9,830 nt of DNA, from positions 1 to 9,830 of the forward strand of contig JAAYLY010000189.1 of NCBI GenBank assembly GCA_012521625.1, written 5' to 3'. Position numbers and translations under genes: made by a program. Source of the DNA: Tissierellia bacterium (lineage in GTDB: Bacteria; Bacillota; Clostridia; Tissierellales; Tissierellaceae). Positions 1-6,866 of the stretch are shown here, one piece after another. The notes under the pieces are model-generated. The model ran no database searches and was not told the origin of the DNA. It worked only from the letters and a program-made list of their open reading frames with translations. Position 1 is the first letter of the stretch; every line of letters starts with the position of its first letter.

Positions 1-64
1 TAGCCTAACATGCCATGTACTCATTGTCAACAGCTTTCGCGGCATAAACGCTTATGATTATTGA

Positions 65-451
65 CTTATTAAGGTACTATATTGTAACCGAGGTAATTTA
101 CACACTATTTTGGACTTGACTTATGAAGAGGGTAGGATAAAATATACAAAAACTAAGGTTAGAAACCAGTTAAATTGGGTAAAAACACCTAGATTGAATA
201 TGGGGATAATAGATAGGGCCATTAAAAATAAAAAGGGCCAATATCTGGTAGATTGGGATAATATGGATATATTAGACCCTATAACTGGTGAACCTCAGTG
301 GCAATCGATTCTGGTGATCCCCCTAATCAGGGATAAGCTGGTGATGGGGTTAGTTTACCTATCGGTGCCCTTGAGGGAAAAGGAATTTAACTTTGAAGAC
401 TACAATCTGGGAAGGCTGTTGACCAATATCTTTGCTGCAGTTATTTCTTAA
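65..451 (+). pseudogene. GAF-domain fragment, probably 5'-truncated
   Basis: The frame is open from 65 (after a TGA at 62-64) to the TAA at 449-451. The only plausible starts are TTG at 110 or 116, and neither has a ribosome binding site at a usable distance; GAGG at 90-93 lies 16 bases before the TTG at 110. The protein resembles the C-terminal two thirds of a GAF domain: a strand 'SILVIPLIRDKLVMGLVYLS', then an acidic 'EFNFEDYNLGRLL' helix start, a typical GAF ending. Complete GAF domains are about 150 residues, so the N-terminal strands and first helix appear to be missing, as does any output domain. No function can be assigned. It may be a decayed sensor, or a gene using an unusual start. 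The first 60 bases are richer in GC than what follows, which fits a rearrangement boundary. GAF assignment is by eye and moderate. Confidence 0.5.
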
Positions 452-469
452 TCATTAAATTTGATATTT

Positions 470-499
470 TTGAGAATGTCAATAGTACCAGATTATAAA
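470..499 (+). promoter_or_regulatory. Candidate sigma-A promoter of the LacI-type regulator
   Basis: TTGAGA at 470-475 (5 of 6 to TTGACA) is followed after 18 bases by TATAAA at 494-499. Transcription would start near 506, about 50 bases before the repressor ATG. An inverted repeat, TTGATATT at 461-468 and AATGTCAA at 475-482 (one G-T pair), overlaps the -35 and could be an operator, possibly autoregulatory. It has no U-tract, so it is not an obvious terminator for the upstream fragment. Confidence 0.45.
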
Positions 500-555
500 T
501 TCGTGACAGTAAATTAGAAAATCTTATTCATGACTATAAGAAGAGGAGGGAGATT

Positions 556-1572
556 ATGGCTGTTACCATTAAAGACGTAGCAAAATTAGCACAAGTATCC
601 ATTTCAACGGTATCAAGGGTAATCAACGACTCAAAACCAGTTAGTCCAGAAGCTAGAAGAAGAGTCTTACACGCCATTGAAACCCTTGGCTATGAACCAA
701 ATGAAGTGGCTAGAAGCTTAGTAACTAAGAAATCCAATCTAATAGGTGTAATAGTTGATGATATAGGTAGGGCATACGTATCTCAAATAGTAAGGGGTAT
801 AGAAGAAATCGGTAGGATGTATGGTTATGATATAATCCTATCCTCCAGCTATGGAGATGCGGAGACGGAGCTTAAGTTCCTTCAACTTATGAAGACTAAG
901 CAGGTAGAAGGTATTATTTTAGTTTCTGAGATAGTAAATGAAAAGGTAGTAGACTATATTAAGAAGACCAAGGTAGAATTCATGTACTTAAATAGATACT
1001 ACAACGTACCAGAACTACCTACCATATCCCTAGACAACAAGAGGGCAGCTGCCAAGATGATGGACTACCTAATCGATCTGGGACATAGGAAGATAGTTTA
1101 TTTAACTCAGGAAAAGTTAGACTTAGCCATTGAGCAGGAGAAGATCAAGGCCTACAAGGAAGCAATGGCTTCTATAGGGGAAGACCCAATCTTGGTACAA
1201 ATTGACAACTACCTGATGGACGGCGGCTATAAGATAGGCAGAGAAATCCTAAGGCTTAAGGAAGAAAAGGGAATTACAGCAGTCTTCTGCTGCCATGACG
1301 AACTAGCCATAGGTCTGATGAACTACTTATACGACAACGGGGTTCATGTACCTGATGATATCTCCGTAGCCGGCTATGGGGATATAAATGTAGCTTCCAT
1401 CTACAGGCCAACCCTAACAACCATTAAGGAGCCCTTCTATGACCTAGGAGCTATATCCATTAGGAAGATCCTAAAGAAATTAATCGGAGAACCAATCGAC
1501 GAAGCCCATATAGTACTACCTATTAGGCTGATTGAAAGGGAATCTTGTAAGAAGATAAGCCAAGAGGCTTAA
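556..1572 (+). CDS. LacI/GalR-family transcriptional repressor
   Basis: This is a ligand-responsive DNA-binding repressor of 338 residues, normal for the family. Residues 4-23 form the N-terminal helix-turn-helix (TIKDVAKLAQVSISTVSRVI), followed by the hinge-helix signature 'EPNEVARSL' at 47-55 that inserts in the operator minor groove. From about residue 61 ('NLIGVIVDDI') to 330 is the periplasmic-binding-protein-like effector and dimerisation core, with the family signatures 'GHRKIVYLT', 'AVFCCHDELAIGLMNYL' and 'DISVAGYGD'. The ATG at 556 follows GGAGG (545-549) by six bases. The gene has its own promoter and terminator and lies about 435 bases upstream of hutH. The effector cannot be read from sequence; most relatives bind sugars or nucleosides. 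Control of the hut genes is possible from position but unproven. Confidence 0.95.
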   Translation: MAVTIKDVAKLAQVSISTVSRVINDSKPVSPEARRRVLHAIETLGYEPNEVARSLVTKKSNLIGVIVDDIGRAYVSQIVRGIEEIGRMYGYDIILSSSYGDAETELKFLQLMKTKQVEGIILVSEIVNEKVVDYIKKTKVEFMYLNRYYNVPELPTISLDNKRAAAKMMDYLIDLGHRKIVYLTQEKLDLAIEQEKIKAYKEAMASIGEDPILVQIDNYLMDGGYKIGREILRLKEEKGITAVFCCHDELAIGLMNYLYDNGVHVPDDISVAGYGDINVASIYRPTLTTIKEPFYDLGAISIRKILKKLIGEPIDEAHIVLPIRLIERESCKKISQEA

Positions 1573-1642
1573 GGAATTAGTGCTAATGACCATTAAGTTC
1601 ACCTTTACAAGTTTTTATTGCACAAGATAACAAGCACAAGCT

Positions 1643-1699
1643 AAAAATACCTCCAAGTAGGAGTCTATCATTAGAACCTACAGGGGGTATTTTTATTTT
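1643..1699 (+). terminator. Rho-independent terminator after the LacI-type gene
   Basis: AAAAATACCTCC at 1643-1654 pairs with GGGGGTATTTTT at 1683-1694 (12 pairs with one G-U). Inside, GTAGG (1657-1661) pairs with CCTAC (1677-1681), and TCTA (1664-1667) with TAGA (1672-1675). The hairpin is followed by a T-rich tract to 1699. It sits about 70 bases after the repressor stop and should insulate it from hutH. The complementary A-run on the 5' side means it could also act on the minus strand, but no minus-strand gene is seen. Confidence 0.85.
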
Positions 1700-1750
1700 C
1701 GGTATACTTATTTAAAAATACTATTATAAAATTAATATTACTATATATAG

Positions 1751-1820
1751 CCCTATAAATCCCCACTCACTATTTCGGGGGAAAAAATTAAAAATCATTA
1801 ATAAATCCATATTTATAGGG
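1751..1820. repeat. 10-base perfect inverted repeat upstream of the hut promoter
   Basis: CCCTATAAAT (1751-1760) and ATTTATAGGG (1811-1820) are exact reverse complements separated by 50 bases. The left arm is followed directly by CCCC (1761-1764), which can pair with GGGG (1777-1780). The element ends 17 bases before the TGTTATAAT extended -10, so its right arm occupies the -35 zone. This could be a pair of half-sites for a regulator binding across the promoter. AT-richness makes partial chance likely, although the matched CCC/GGG ends are less easily dismissed. Confidence 0.5.
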
Positions 1821-1836
1821 TAATATTTAGATAGTA

Positions 1837-1845
1837 TGTTATAAT
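1837..1845 (+). promoter_or_regulatory. Extended -10 promoter for the hut cluster
   Basis: TG-T-TATAAT at 1837-1845 is a consensus extended -10. No good -35 lies 16-18 bases upstream, where the inverted-repeat arm ATTTATAGGG sits, which suggests a promoter dependent on, or blocked by, a regulator. Transcription would begin near 1852 and give a leader of about 155 bases before hutH. The surrounding DNA (1839-1867) is an imperfect AT-rich palindrome. Confidence 0.5.
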
Positions 1846-1893
1846 ATATTATTAATATATTCTATAAGCAATCTTCTCGAAAGAAGGATAAAT

Positions 1894-1944
1894 ATGAAGT
1901 GGAAAAAAACATCCAATAAAATAGAAAAAGACCTAAAACCATAG
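1894..1944 (+). CDS. Putative leader peptide of the hut cluster (16 aa, TnaC-like pattern)
   Basis: The short ORF encodes MKWKKTSNKIEKDLKP and ends at TAG 1942-1944. Its start has a good ribosome binding site, AAGGA at 1884-1888, five bases before the ATG; this site lies partly in a small hairpin (1873-1886). The stop codon falls in the 5' arm of the intrinsic terminator at 1935-1960, so a ribosome held at the stop would prevent that hairpin from forming. The peptide contains K2-W3, N8-K9-I10 and a final proline directly before the stop, resembling residues K11-W12, N17-K18-I19 and P24 of the E. coli arrest peptide TnaC, with one extra residue between I and P. There are no histidine codons, so classical His-codon attenuation does not fit. 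Expression and function are inference. Confidence 0.4.
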   Translation: MKWKKTSNKIEKDLKP

Positions 1945-1962
1945 CGTTAGCTATGGTTTTTT
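1935..1962 (+). terminator. Intrinsic terminator (attenuator) in the hutH leader
   Basis: AAAACCATAGC (1935-1945), loop GTTA, then GCTATGGTTTT (1950-1960) form a perfect 11-pair stem ending in a T-run of six (1957-1962). It lies downstream of the hut promoter and 45 bases before the hutH ATG, where an unconditional terminator would silence the operon. A regulated attenuator is therefore the natural reading. The stop of the 16-codon leader ORF is inside the 5' arm. Confidence 0.8.
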
Positions 1963-2007
1963 GCTACTTTACTTGAATAATAGGCTAAACAAATAGGAGG
2001 GAAAATT

Positions 2008-3534
2008 ATGCAAGTATATATAGATGGTAACAGCTTAACACTTGAAGACTTTATTAATATCACCAGGAAAAATTACAAAATCAAACTAACAGAGGAGGCC
2101 AAGGAAAGGATAAGAAAATCCAGAGCCCTAATAGATAGGTACTTGGAGGAAGAAAGAATAGTTTACGGAATTACCACCGGCTTTGGTAAGTTTAGCGACG
2201 TATCCATTACATGCCAGGAGGGTAAGCAGCTACAGAAGAACCTTATCATCAGCCATGCCTGTGGAGTGGGTGAGCCCCTAGCTGAGGAAGTTGTAAGGGG
2301 GATTATGCTACTTAGGATTAATGCCCTAGCCAAGGGTTATTCTGGTATTAGGCTTTCTACCCTAAATACCCTAATAGAGATGTTAAACAAGGGAGTCCAC
2401 CCAATAATACCGGAGAAGGGGTCCCTAGGATCCAGTGGGGATTTAGCCCCCCTATCCCATATGGTCTTGGTAATGCTGGGAGAGGGAGAGGTCATATATA
2501 AGGGGGAAAGGATGTCCGGTAAGGAGGCTATGGAAAGGGCAGGGATAGAGCCAATAGAACTGGTGGCCAAGGAGGGTCTGGCCCTAATAAATGGGACACA
2601 GGTTATGACCTCCATTGGAGCCCATGCTATCTACGACAGTATAAACCTAAGTAAGATTTCCGACCTGGCGGCGGCCTTGACTACAGAGGCCCTAAGGGGA
2701 ATTATAGATGCCTTTGATGAGAGGATCCATAGGGTTAGGAACCATCCAGGTCAGTCCACAAGCGGCCATAATCTAAGGGCCATCCTGGAGGGAAGCAAGA
2801 TGATAACAAGGCAGGGGGAACTAAGGGTTCAGGACCCCTATTCCATCAGGTGTACACCCCAGGTCCATGGTGCTAGCAAGGATTGCTTTAGCTACGTAAA
2901 GGAAAGGGTAGAAATAGAAATGAATTCCGTTACAGACAATCCAATTATTTTCCCGGAAGATGAAGAGATTATATCAGGGGGTAACTTCCACGGCCAGCCT
3001 ATGGCTTTGGCCTTCGACTTTCTAGCTATAGGACTGGCAGAATTGGCTAATATCAGCGAGAGAAGGCTTGAAAGGCTAGTTAATCCACAGCTTAGCAACG
3101 GCCTACCAGCCTTTTTAACTAAAAATGGAGGCTTAAATTCAGGCTTTATGATAGTTCAATATTCCGCTGCCTCCCTAGTGTCTGAAAATAAGGTATTGGC
3201 CCATCCAGCCAGCGTAGATTCCATACCTTCTTCAGCCAACCAGGAGGACCATGTTTCCATGGGAACCATAGCTGCTAGGAAGGCAGGGGAAATTTTGGAA
3301 AACACCAGAAGGGTTTTAGCTATGGAAATCCTAGCCGCCTGCCAGGCCATCGATTTAAGGGAGGAAAAGGCCCTAGGCCAGGGTACAGAAATAGTATATA
3401 GGATAATTAGGGAAAACATCCCTGCCTTAGAAGAAGACAGGGTTATGTATAAAGATTTAGATAGGTGTAATGAAATTCTTAAGTCCAACATACTCCTAGA
3501 GGAAGTGGAAAGGAGTATTGGTAAACTACTTTAA
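2008..3534 (+). CDS. hutH: Histidine ammonia-lyase
   Basis: Cytoplasmic enzyme removing ammonia from L-histidine to give trans-urocanate, the first step of histidine degradation. The length of 508 residues is standard. The MIO cofactor region reads 'GSLGSSGDLAPLSHM', with Ser142-Ser143-Gly144 in place of the more usual Ala-Ser-Gly. Family active-site residues are present: Y53 ('VYGITTGFG'), H83 ('ISHACG'), N195 ('LINGTQ'), Q275/Y278/R281 ('QDPYSIRC'), F327 ('GGNFHGQP') and E413 ('NQEDHVSMG'). These match the well-studied Pseudomonas putida enzyme to within two positions. The ATG at 2008 follows AGGAGGG (1995-2001) by six bases. It heads the cluster, 22 bases before hutU, and is preceded by a leader with a terminator. 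Assignment to histidine rather than phenylalanine or tyrosine is supported by hutU and hutI next door. Confidence 0.97.
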   Translation: MQVYIDGNSLTLEDFINITRKNYKIKLTEEAKERIRKSRALIDRYLEEERIVYGITTGFGKFSDVSITCQEGKQLQKNLIISHACGVGEPLAEEVVRGIMLLRINALAKGYSGIRLSTLNTLIEMLNKGVHPIIPEKGSLGSSGDLAPLSHMVLVMLGEGEVIYKGERMSGKEAMERAGIEPIELVAKEGLALINGTQVMTSIGAHAIYDSINLSKISDLAAALTTEALRGIIDAFDERIHRVRNHPGQSTSGHNLRAILEGSKMITRQGELRVQDPYSIRCTPQVHGASKDCFSYVKERVEIEMNSVTDNPIIFPEDEEIISGGNFHGQPMALAFDFLAIGLAELANISERRLERLVNPQLSNGLPAFLTKNGGLNSGFMIVQYSAASLVSENKVLAHPASVDSIPSSANQEDHVSMGTIAARKAGEILENTRRVLAMEILAACQAIDLREEKALGQGTEIVYRIIRENIPALEEDRVMYKDLDRCNEILKSNILLEEVERSIGKLL

Positions 3535-3556
3535 GCCAAAATAAGGGGGTATTTAT

Positions 3557-5512
3557 ATGGATTTTGTACCAGGCATTAGAAGGGCACCAAAGAGGGAATT
3601 GACCTTAAATAAGGAAGAGATCAAATTGGCTCTGGCCAATGCCCTAAGGTATGTACCAGAGGAGATGCATAAGGAGGTGGCTCCAGAATTTTTAGAGGAG
3701 CTGATGACCAGGGGCAGGATCTACGGCTACCGCTTTAGACCAAAGGGGCCAATTAAGGCTAAGCCTATAGATGAATACAAGGGTAACTGCATCGAGGGTA
3801 AGGCCTTTCAGCTTATGATAGATAATAACCTAGACTTCGATGTGGCCCTCTACCCTTACGAATTGGTAACCTATGGGGAGACGGGCCAGGTCTTTCAGAA
3901 CTGGATGCAGTATAATCTGGTGAAGAAGTACCTAGAGGAATTAACAGATGAACAGACCCTAGTTATCTCCTCGGGCCATCCGGTAGGCCTCTTTAGGTCA
4001 TCTAAGATGAGCCCTAGGGTCATAATCACCAATGCCCTAATGGTGGGAGCCTTTGATGACCATGAACACTGGCATAAGGCCCAGGCCTTAGGGGTAGCCA
4101 ACTACGGCCAGATGACAGCAGGGGGATGGATGTATATAGGACCTCAGGGAATAGTCCACGGTACTTACAATACAATATTAAATGCCGGTAGGATGAAGCT
4201 GGGTATCCCTGATGATGGAGATCTAAGGGGACACCTTTTCGTCAGCTCAGGCCTGGGAGGTATGAGTGGAGCCCAGGGTAAGGCTACTAAGATTGCCAGG
4301 GGAGTAGCCATTATAGCTGAGGTGGACTATTCCAGGATTCAGACTAGATTAGACCAGGGCTGGATCGATGAATGCTATGACGACCTAGAACAGGTCTTTA
4401 AGAGGGCTAGAAAGGCCATGGAAGAGAAAGAAGCCCTAGCCCTGGCCTACTATGGAAATATAGTAGACCTATTGGAGTTTGCGGTGGAAAATAACATCCA
4501 TATAGAACTCTTATCAGACCAAACATCCTGCCACGTACCCTATGATGGGGGTTACTGTCCTCAGGGGATGACCTTTGAAGAAAGGACGGAGATGCTGGCC
4601 AAGGATAAGGCTAGGTTCATAGAAGAGGTAAATAAGTCCTTGGTGAAACACTACCGGTTGATAAAAACCCTGGTGGATAGGGGAACCTACTTCTTCGACT
4701 ACGGCAATTCCTTTATGAAGGCCGTATACGATGCAGGGGTTAAGGAAATCTGTAAAAACGGCTATGATGAGTCAGAGGGCTTCATCTTCCCATCCTATGT
4801 GGAGGATATTATGGGCCCCATGCTCTTTGACTATGGCTATGGCCCCTTTAGGTGGGTATGCCTAAGTGGTAAGCGGGAGGACCTGTTAAAGACCGACCAG
4901 GCAGCCATGGAGTGTATAGACCCAAATAGGAGGGCCCAGGATAGGGATAACTATATCTGGATTAGGGATGCAGATAAGAATAATCTGGTGGTTGGTACCC
5001 AGGCTAGAATCCTCTATCAAGATGCCCTAGGTAGGCTTAAGATAGCCCTTAAGTTCAATGAGATGATTAAAAGGGGAGAAATAGGACCAGTTATGCTGGG
5101 TAGGGACCACCACGATACAGGGGGTACCGACTCACCCTTTAGGGAAACGGCCAACATCAAGGACGGCAGCAATATCATGGCCGATATGGCTACCCAGTGC
5201 TTTGCAGGAAATGCAGCTAGGGGCATGAGCCTGGTGGCCCTGCATAATGGTGGTGGAGTAGGTATTGGTAAGGCCATCAACGGTGGCTTCGGTATGGTCC
5301 TAGACGGCAGTGAGAGGGTAGATGAAATCCTAAAGAGTGCCATTCCATGGGATGTTATGGGAGGAGTGGCTAGGAGGGCATGGGCTAGGAATCCTAATGC
5401 CATAGAGGTTTGTAGGGAATATAACCAACTCTATAAGGGGTCAGACCATATCACCCTACCCCAGCTAGCAGATAAGGGTTATATAGATAGACTGGTGGAT
5501 AAGCTTTTGTAA
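3557..5512 (+). CDS. hutU: Urocanate hydratase (long form)
   Basis: NAD-dependent cytoplasmic enzyme adding water to urocanate to give 4-imidazolone-5-propionate, the second step of histidine degradation. It has 651 residues, about 100 more than the Bacillus and Pseudomonas enzymes and close to the long form of animals and some clostridia. Visible family blocks are 'NYGQMTAGGWMYIGPQG' from N182, the NAD-site loop 'GLGGMSGAQGKATK' from G232, 'DQTSCHVPYDGGYCPQG' from D321, and 'LFDYGYGPFRWVCLSG' from L423. In the last block the position of P. putida Cys410 ('LFCRGIGPFRW') is Asp425. 'GRDHHDTGGTDSPFRET' and 'NGGGVGIGKAINGGFGMVLDG' near the C terminus also fit the family. The ATG at 3557 follows GGGGG (3545-3549) by seven bases, and the gene is 22 bases after hutH, so the two are surely cotranscribed. 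Confidence 0.96.
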   Translation: MDFVPGIRRAPKRELTLNKEEIKLALANALRYVPEEMHKEVAPEFLEELMTRGRIYGYRFRPKGPIKAKPIDEYKGNCIEGKAFQLMIDNNLDFDVALYPYELVTYGETGQVFQNWMQYNLVKKYLEELTDEQTLVISSGHPVGLFRSSKMSPRVIITNALMVGAFDDHEHWHKAQALGVANYGQMTAGGWMYIGPQGIVHGTYNTILNAGRMKLGIPDDGDLRGHLFVSSGLGGMSGAQGKATKIARGVAIIAEVDYSRIQTRLDQGWIDECYDDLEQVFKRARKAMEEKEALALAYYGNIVDLLEFAVENNIHIELLSDQTSCHVPYDGGYCPQGMTFEERTEMLAKDKARFIEEVNKSLVKHYRLIKTLVDRGTYFFDYGNSFMKAVYDAGVKEICKNGYDESEGFIFPSYVEDIMGPMLFDYGYGPFRWVCLSGKREDLLKTDQAAMECIDPNRRAQDRDNYIWIRDADKNNLVVGTQARILYQDALGRLKIALKFNEMIKRGEIGPVMLGRDHHDTGGTDSPFRETANIKDGSNIMADMATQCFAGNAARGMSLVALHNGGGVGIGKAINGGFGMVLDGSERVDEILKSAIPWDVMGGVARRAWARNPNAIEVCREYNQLYKGSDHITLPQLADKGYIDRLVDKLL

Positions 5513-5524
5513 AGGAGGATGGCC

Positions 5525-5632
5525 ATGGCTAGATTGATACAGTGTCTACCCAACTTCAGTGCTTGTAAGGCCTTGGGCTTGGAGATTAAGGAGAGAAATA
5601 GGTGGTTCTATGAAGGCGACTTTAGTAATTAA
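5525..5632 (+). pseudogene. ftcD: Remnant of glutamate formimidoyltransferase (ftcD), internally deleted
   Basis: An ATG at 5525 lies six bases after a perfect ribosome binding site (AAAGGAGG, 5511-5518) that overlaps the hutU stop. It opens a 35-codon frame ending at TAA 5630-5632. The first 12 residues, MARLIQCLPNFS, match the invariant FtcD start (M-x5-C-x-PNFS, normally followed by EG). The next 13, ACKALGLEIKERN, resemble an internal FtcD segment near residue 200 (of the type 'YCKAIGVMLEDR', normally followed by IAQVSMN). After that the frame runs into the hutI start. Full FtcD is about 300 residues, so most of the catalytic domain is gone. The frame overlaps the first 23 bases of hutI, so its translation may still couple hutI to hutU. 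The N-terminal match is strong; the second piece is from family memory and needs alignment. Confidence 0.7.
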
Positions 5633-6866
5633 GGATATAGATAATCTAATTACTATGCAGGGAGAAAACAGGCCAAGGGCTGGCAGGGAAGCCAGCCAAA
5701 TTGGCCTGATAAAAAATGGTATAGTAGCCATAAAGGATGATAGGATCATCTATGTTGGAGATAAGCTACCGGAATATATTGAAATCGATGAATCCACCAC
5801 CATCCTAGATGGTAGGGGTAAGACCGTTACCCCAGGCCTTATAGATTCCCACACCCATTTAGTCCATGGTGGTTCCAGGGAAAATGAACTGGCCATGAAG
5901 TTGAAGGGGGCCAGCTACTTAGATATCCTTAAGGCGGGCGGGGGGATCCATAGTACAGTCAAAGCTACAAGGGAGGCAAGCTTTGAGGAACTTTATAATA
6001 AGGCTAAGAAGAGCCTGGATATTATGCTGTCCTTTGGGGTAACAACGGTTGAGGCCAAGTCGGGCTACGGCATCAGCGACTTTGATACGGAATTGAAGCA
6101 GCTTAAGGTGGCTAAAAAATTAGATGAGGACCACCCTGTTGATATAGTCTCCACCTTTATGGGAGCCCATGCCATTCCCTTAGAATACCATGATTATCCT
6201 GACAGCTTCGTGGATATAATCATAGAAGAGATGCTTCCTATAGTAGCAGAGGAGAAGCTGGCAAAGTTTTGTGATGTCTTCTGCGAGGAGGGAGTCTTTT
6301 CCATCCAGCAATCAAGAAAGATCCTGCTAAAAGCTAAGGAATTAGGCTTGGGCCTTAAGCTCCATGCCGACGAGATTAAGCCCTTGGGGGGAGCAGAGCT
6401 GGCTGCCGAGCTAGCTTGTATATCTGCAGACCACCTAGTGGCCGCCAGTGACCAGGGAATTAAGGCCATGGCCGAAAGGGGGGTTATAGCCAACCTACTA
6501 CCTGGTACCAGCTTTAACCTGCAGACTGGCAAATATGCCAAGGCAAGGAAGTTGGTAGAGGAGTGTGTGGCAGTAGCCCTATCTACCGATTACAATCCAG
6601 GTTCCTGCCCAACGGAAAATATACAATTGATTATGAGCCTGGCATCCCTTATAATGAAACTTACGCCGGAGGAAGTAATTACGGCAGTTACCATAAATGG
6701 GGCAGCCTCCCTGGGGATAGAGGAGGAGTATGGAAGCTTGGAGCCTGGCAAATATGCGGATTTAGTCATCTTTGACGCCCCCAATCTTGAATATATAATT
6801 TATCATTTTGGAATTAATCATACTGATAAAGTTATAAAGAATGGTATAATAGTATACGAAAAATAA
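5610..6866 (+). CDS. hutI: Imidazolonepropionase
   Basis: Metal-dependent amidohydrolase that opens the ring of 4-imidazolone-5-propionate to N-formimino-L-glutamate, the third step of histidine degradation, in the cytoplasm. Metal ligands of the family are visible: 'HTHLVHGGSRENE' (H81, H83), 'LKLHADE' (H252), 'SADHL' (H275) and 'STDYNPGS' (D327). I place the start at ATG 5610, giving 418 residues and the typical opening 'MKATLVIKDIDNLITM'. It is preceded by AGGTGG at 5600-5605. An in-frame GTG at 5559 would add 17 residues read from the ftcD remnant in another frame and look unlike any HutI. It follows the ftcD remnant directly, is cotranscribed with hutH and hutU, and its stop codon sits in an 18-base tandem repeat. 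Confidence 0.95.
   Translation: MKATLVIKDIDNLITMQGENRPRAGREASQIGLIKNGIVAIKDDRIIYVGDKLPEYIEIDESTTILDGRGKTVTPGLIDSHTHLVHGGSRENELAMKLKGASYLDILKAGGGIHSTVKATREASFEELYNKAKKSLDIMLSFGVTTVEAKSGYGISDFDTELKQLKVAKKLDEDHPVDIVSTFMGAHAIPLEYHDYPDSFVDIIIEEMLPIVAEEKLAKFCDVFCEEGVFSIQQSRKILLKAKELGLGLKLHADEIKPLGGAELAAELACISADHLVAASDQGIKAMAERGVIANLLPGTSFNLQTGKYAKARKLVEECVAVALSTDYNPGSCPTENIQLIMSLASLIMKLTPEEVITAVTINGAASLGIEEEYGSLEPGKYADLVIFDAPNLEYIIYHFGINHTDKVIKNGIIVYEK

Larger units (their letters stand above)
1573..2007 (+). other. Regulatory intergenic region between the LacI-type gene and hutH
   Basis: These 435 bases hold no long gene but are dense in signals. In order they are: the repressor terminator (1643-1699); a perfect 10-base inverted repeat CCCTATAAAT / ATTTATAGGG (1751-1760 and 1811-1820) enclosing a CCCC/GGGG hairpin; an extended -10 promoter (1837-1845); a small CTTCT-CGAA-AGAAG hairpin (1873-1886); a 16-codon leader ORF (1894-1944); an intrinsic terminator (1935-1962); and the hutH ribosome binding site AGGAGGG (1995-2001). 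I found no convincing CcpA cre site and no regularly spaced UAG triplets of the HutP type. Confidence 0.75.

Noticed and set aside
461..482. Terminator after the GAF fragment
   Set aside because: The 8-pair inverted repeat TTGATATT/AATGTCAA is AT-rich and has no following T-run; an operator-like role is at least as likely.
1921..1960. HutP-type antitermination site in the hutH leader
   Set aside because: HutP sites need NAG triplets at regular four-base spacing. The TAG triplets at 1942 and 1948 are three bases apart and no regular series exists. No hutP gene is in the window.
5017..5403. 128-codon minus-strand frame opposite hutU
   Set aside because: A shadow of the conserved hutU coding sequence; the other minus-strand frames opposite hutH, hutI, the transporter and the regulator are rejected for the same reason.
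5559..5609. N-terminal extension of HutI from GTG 5559
   Set aside because: The 17 extra residues are the ftcD remnant read in another frame, and ATG 5610 has AGGTGG upstream and gives the family-typical N terminus.
6563..6775. 70-codon plus-strand frame within hutI
   Set aside because: It lies wholly inside a clear hutI in another frame, with no ribosome binding site and no recognisable product.
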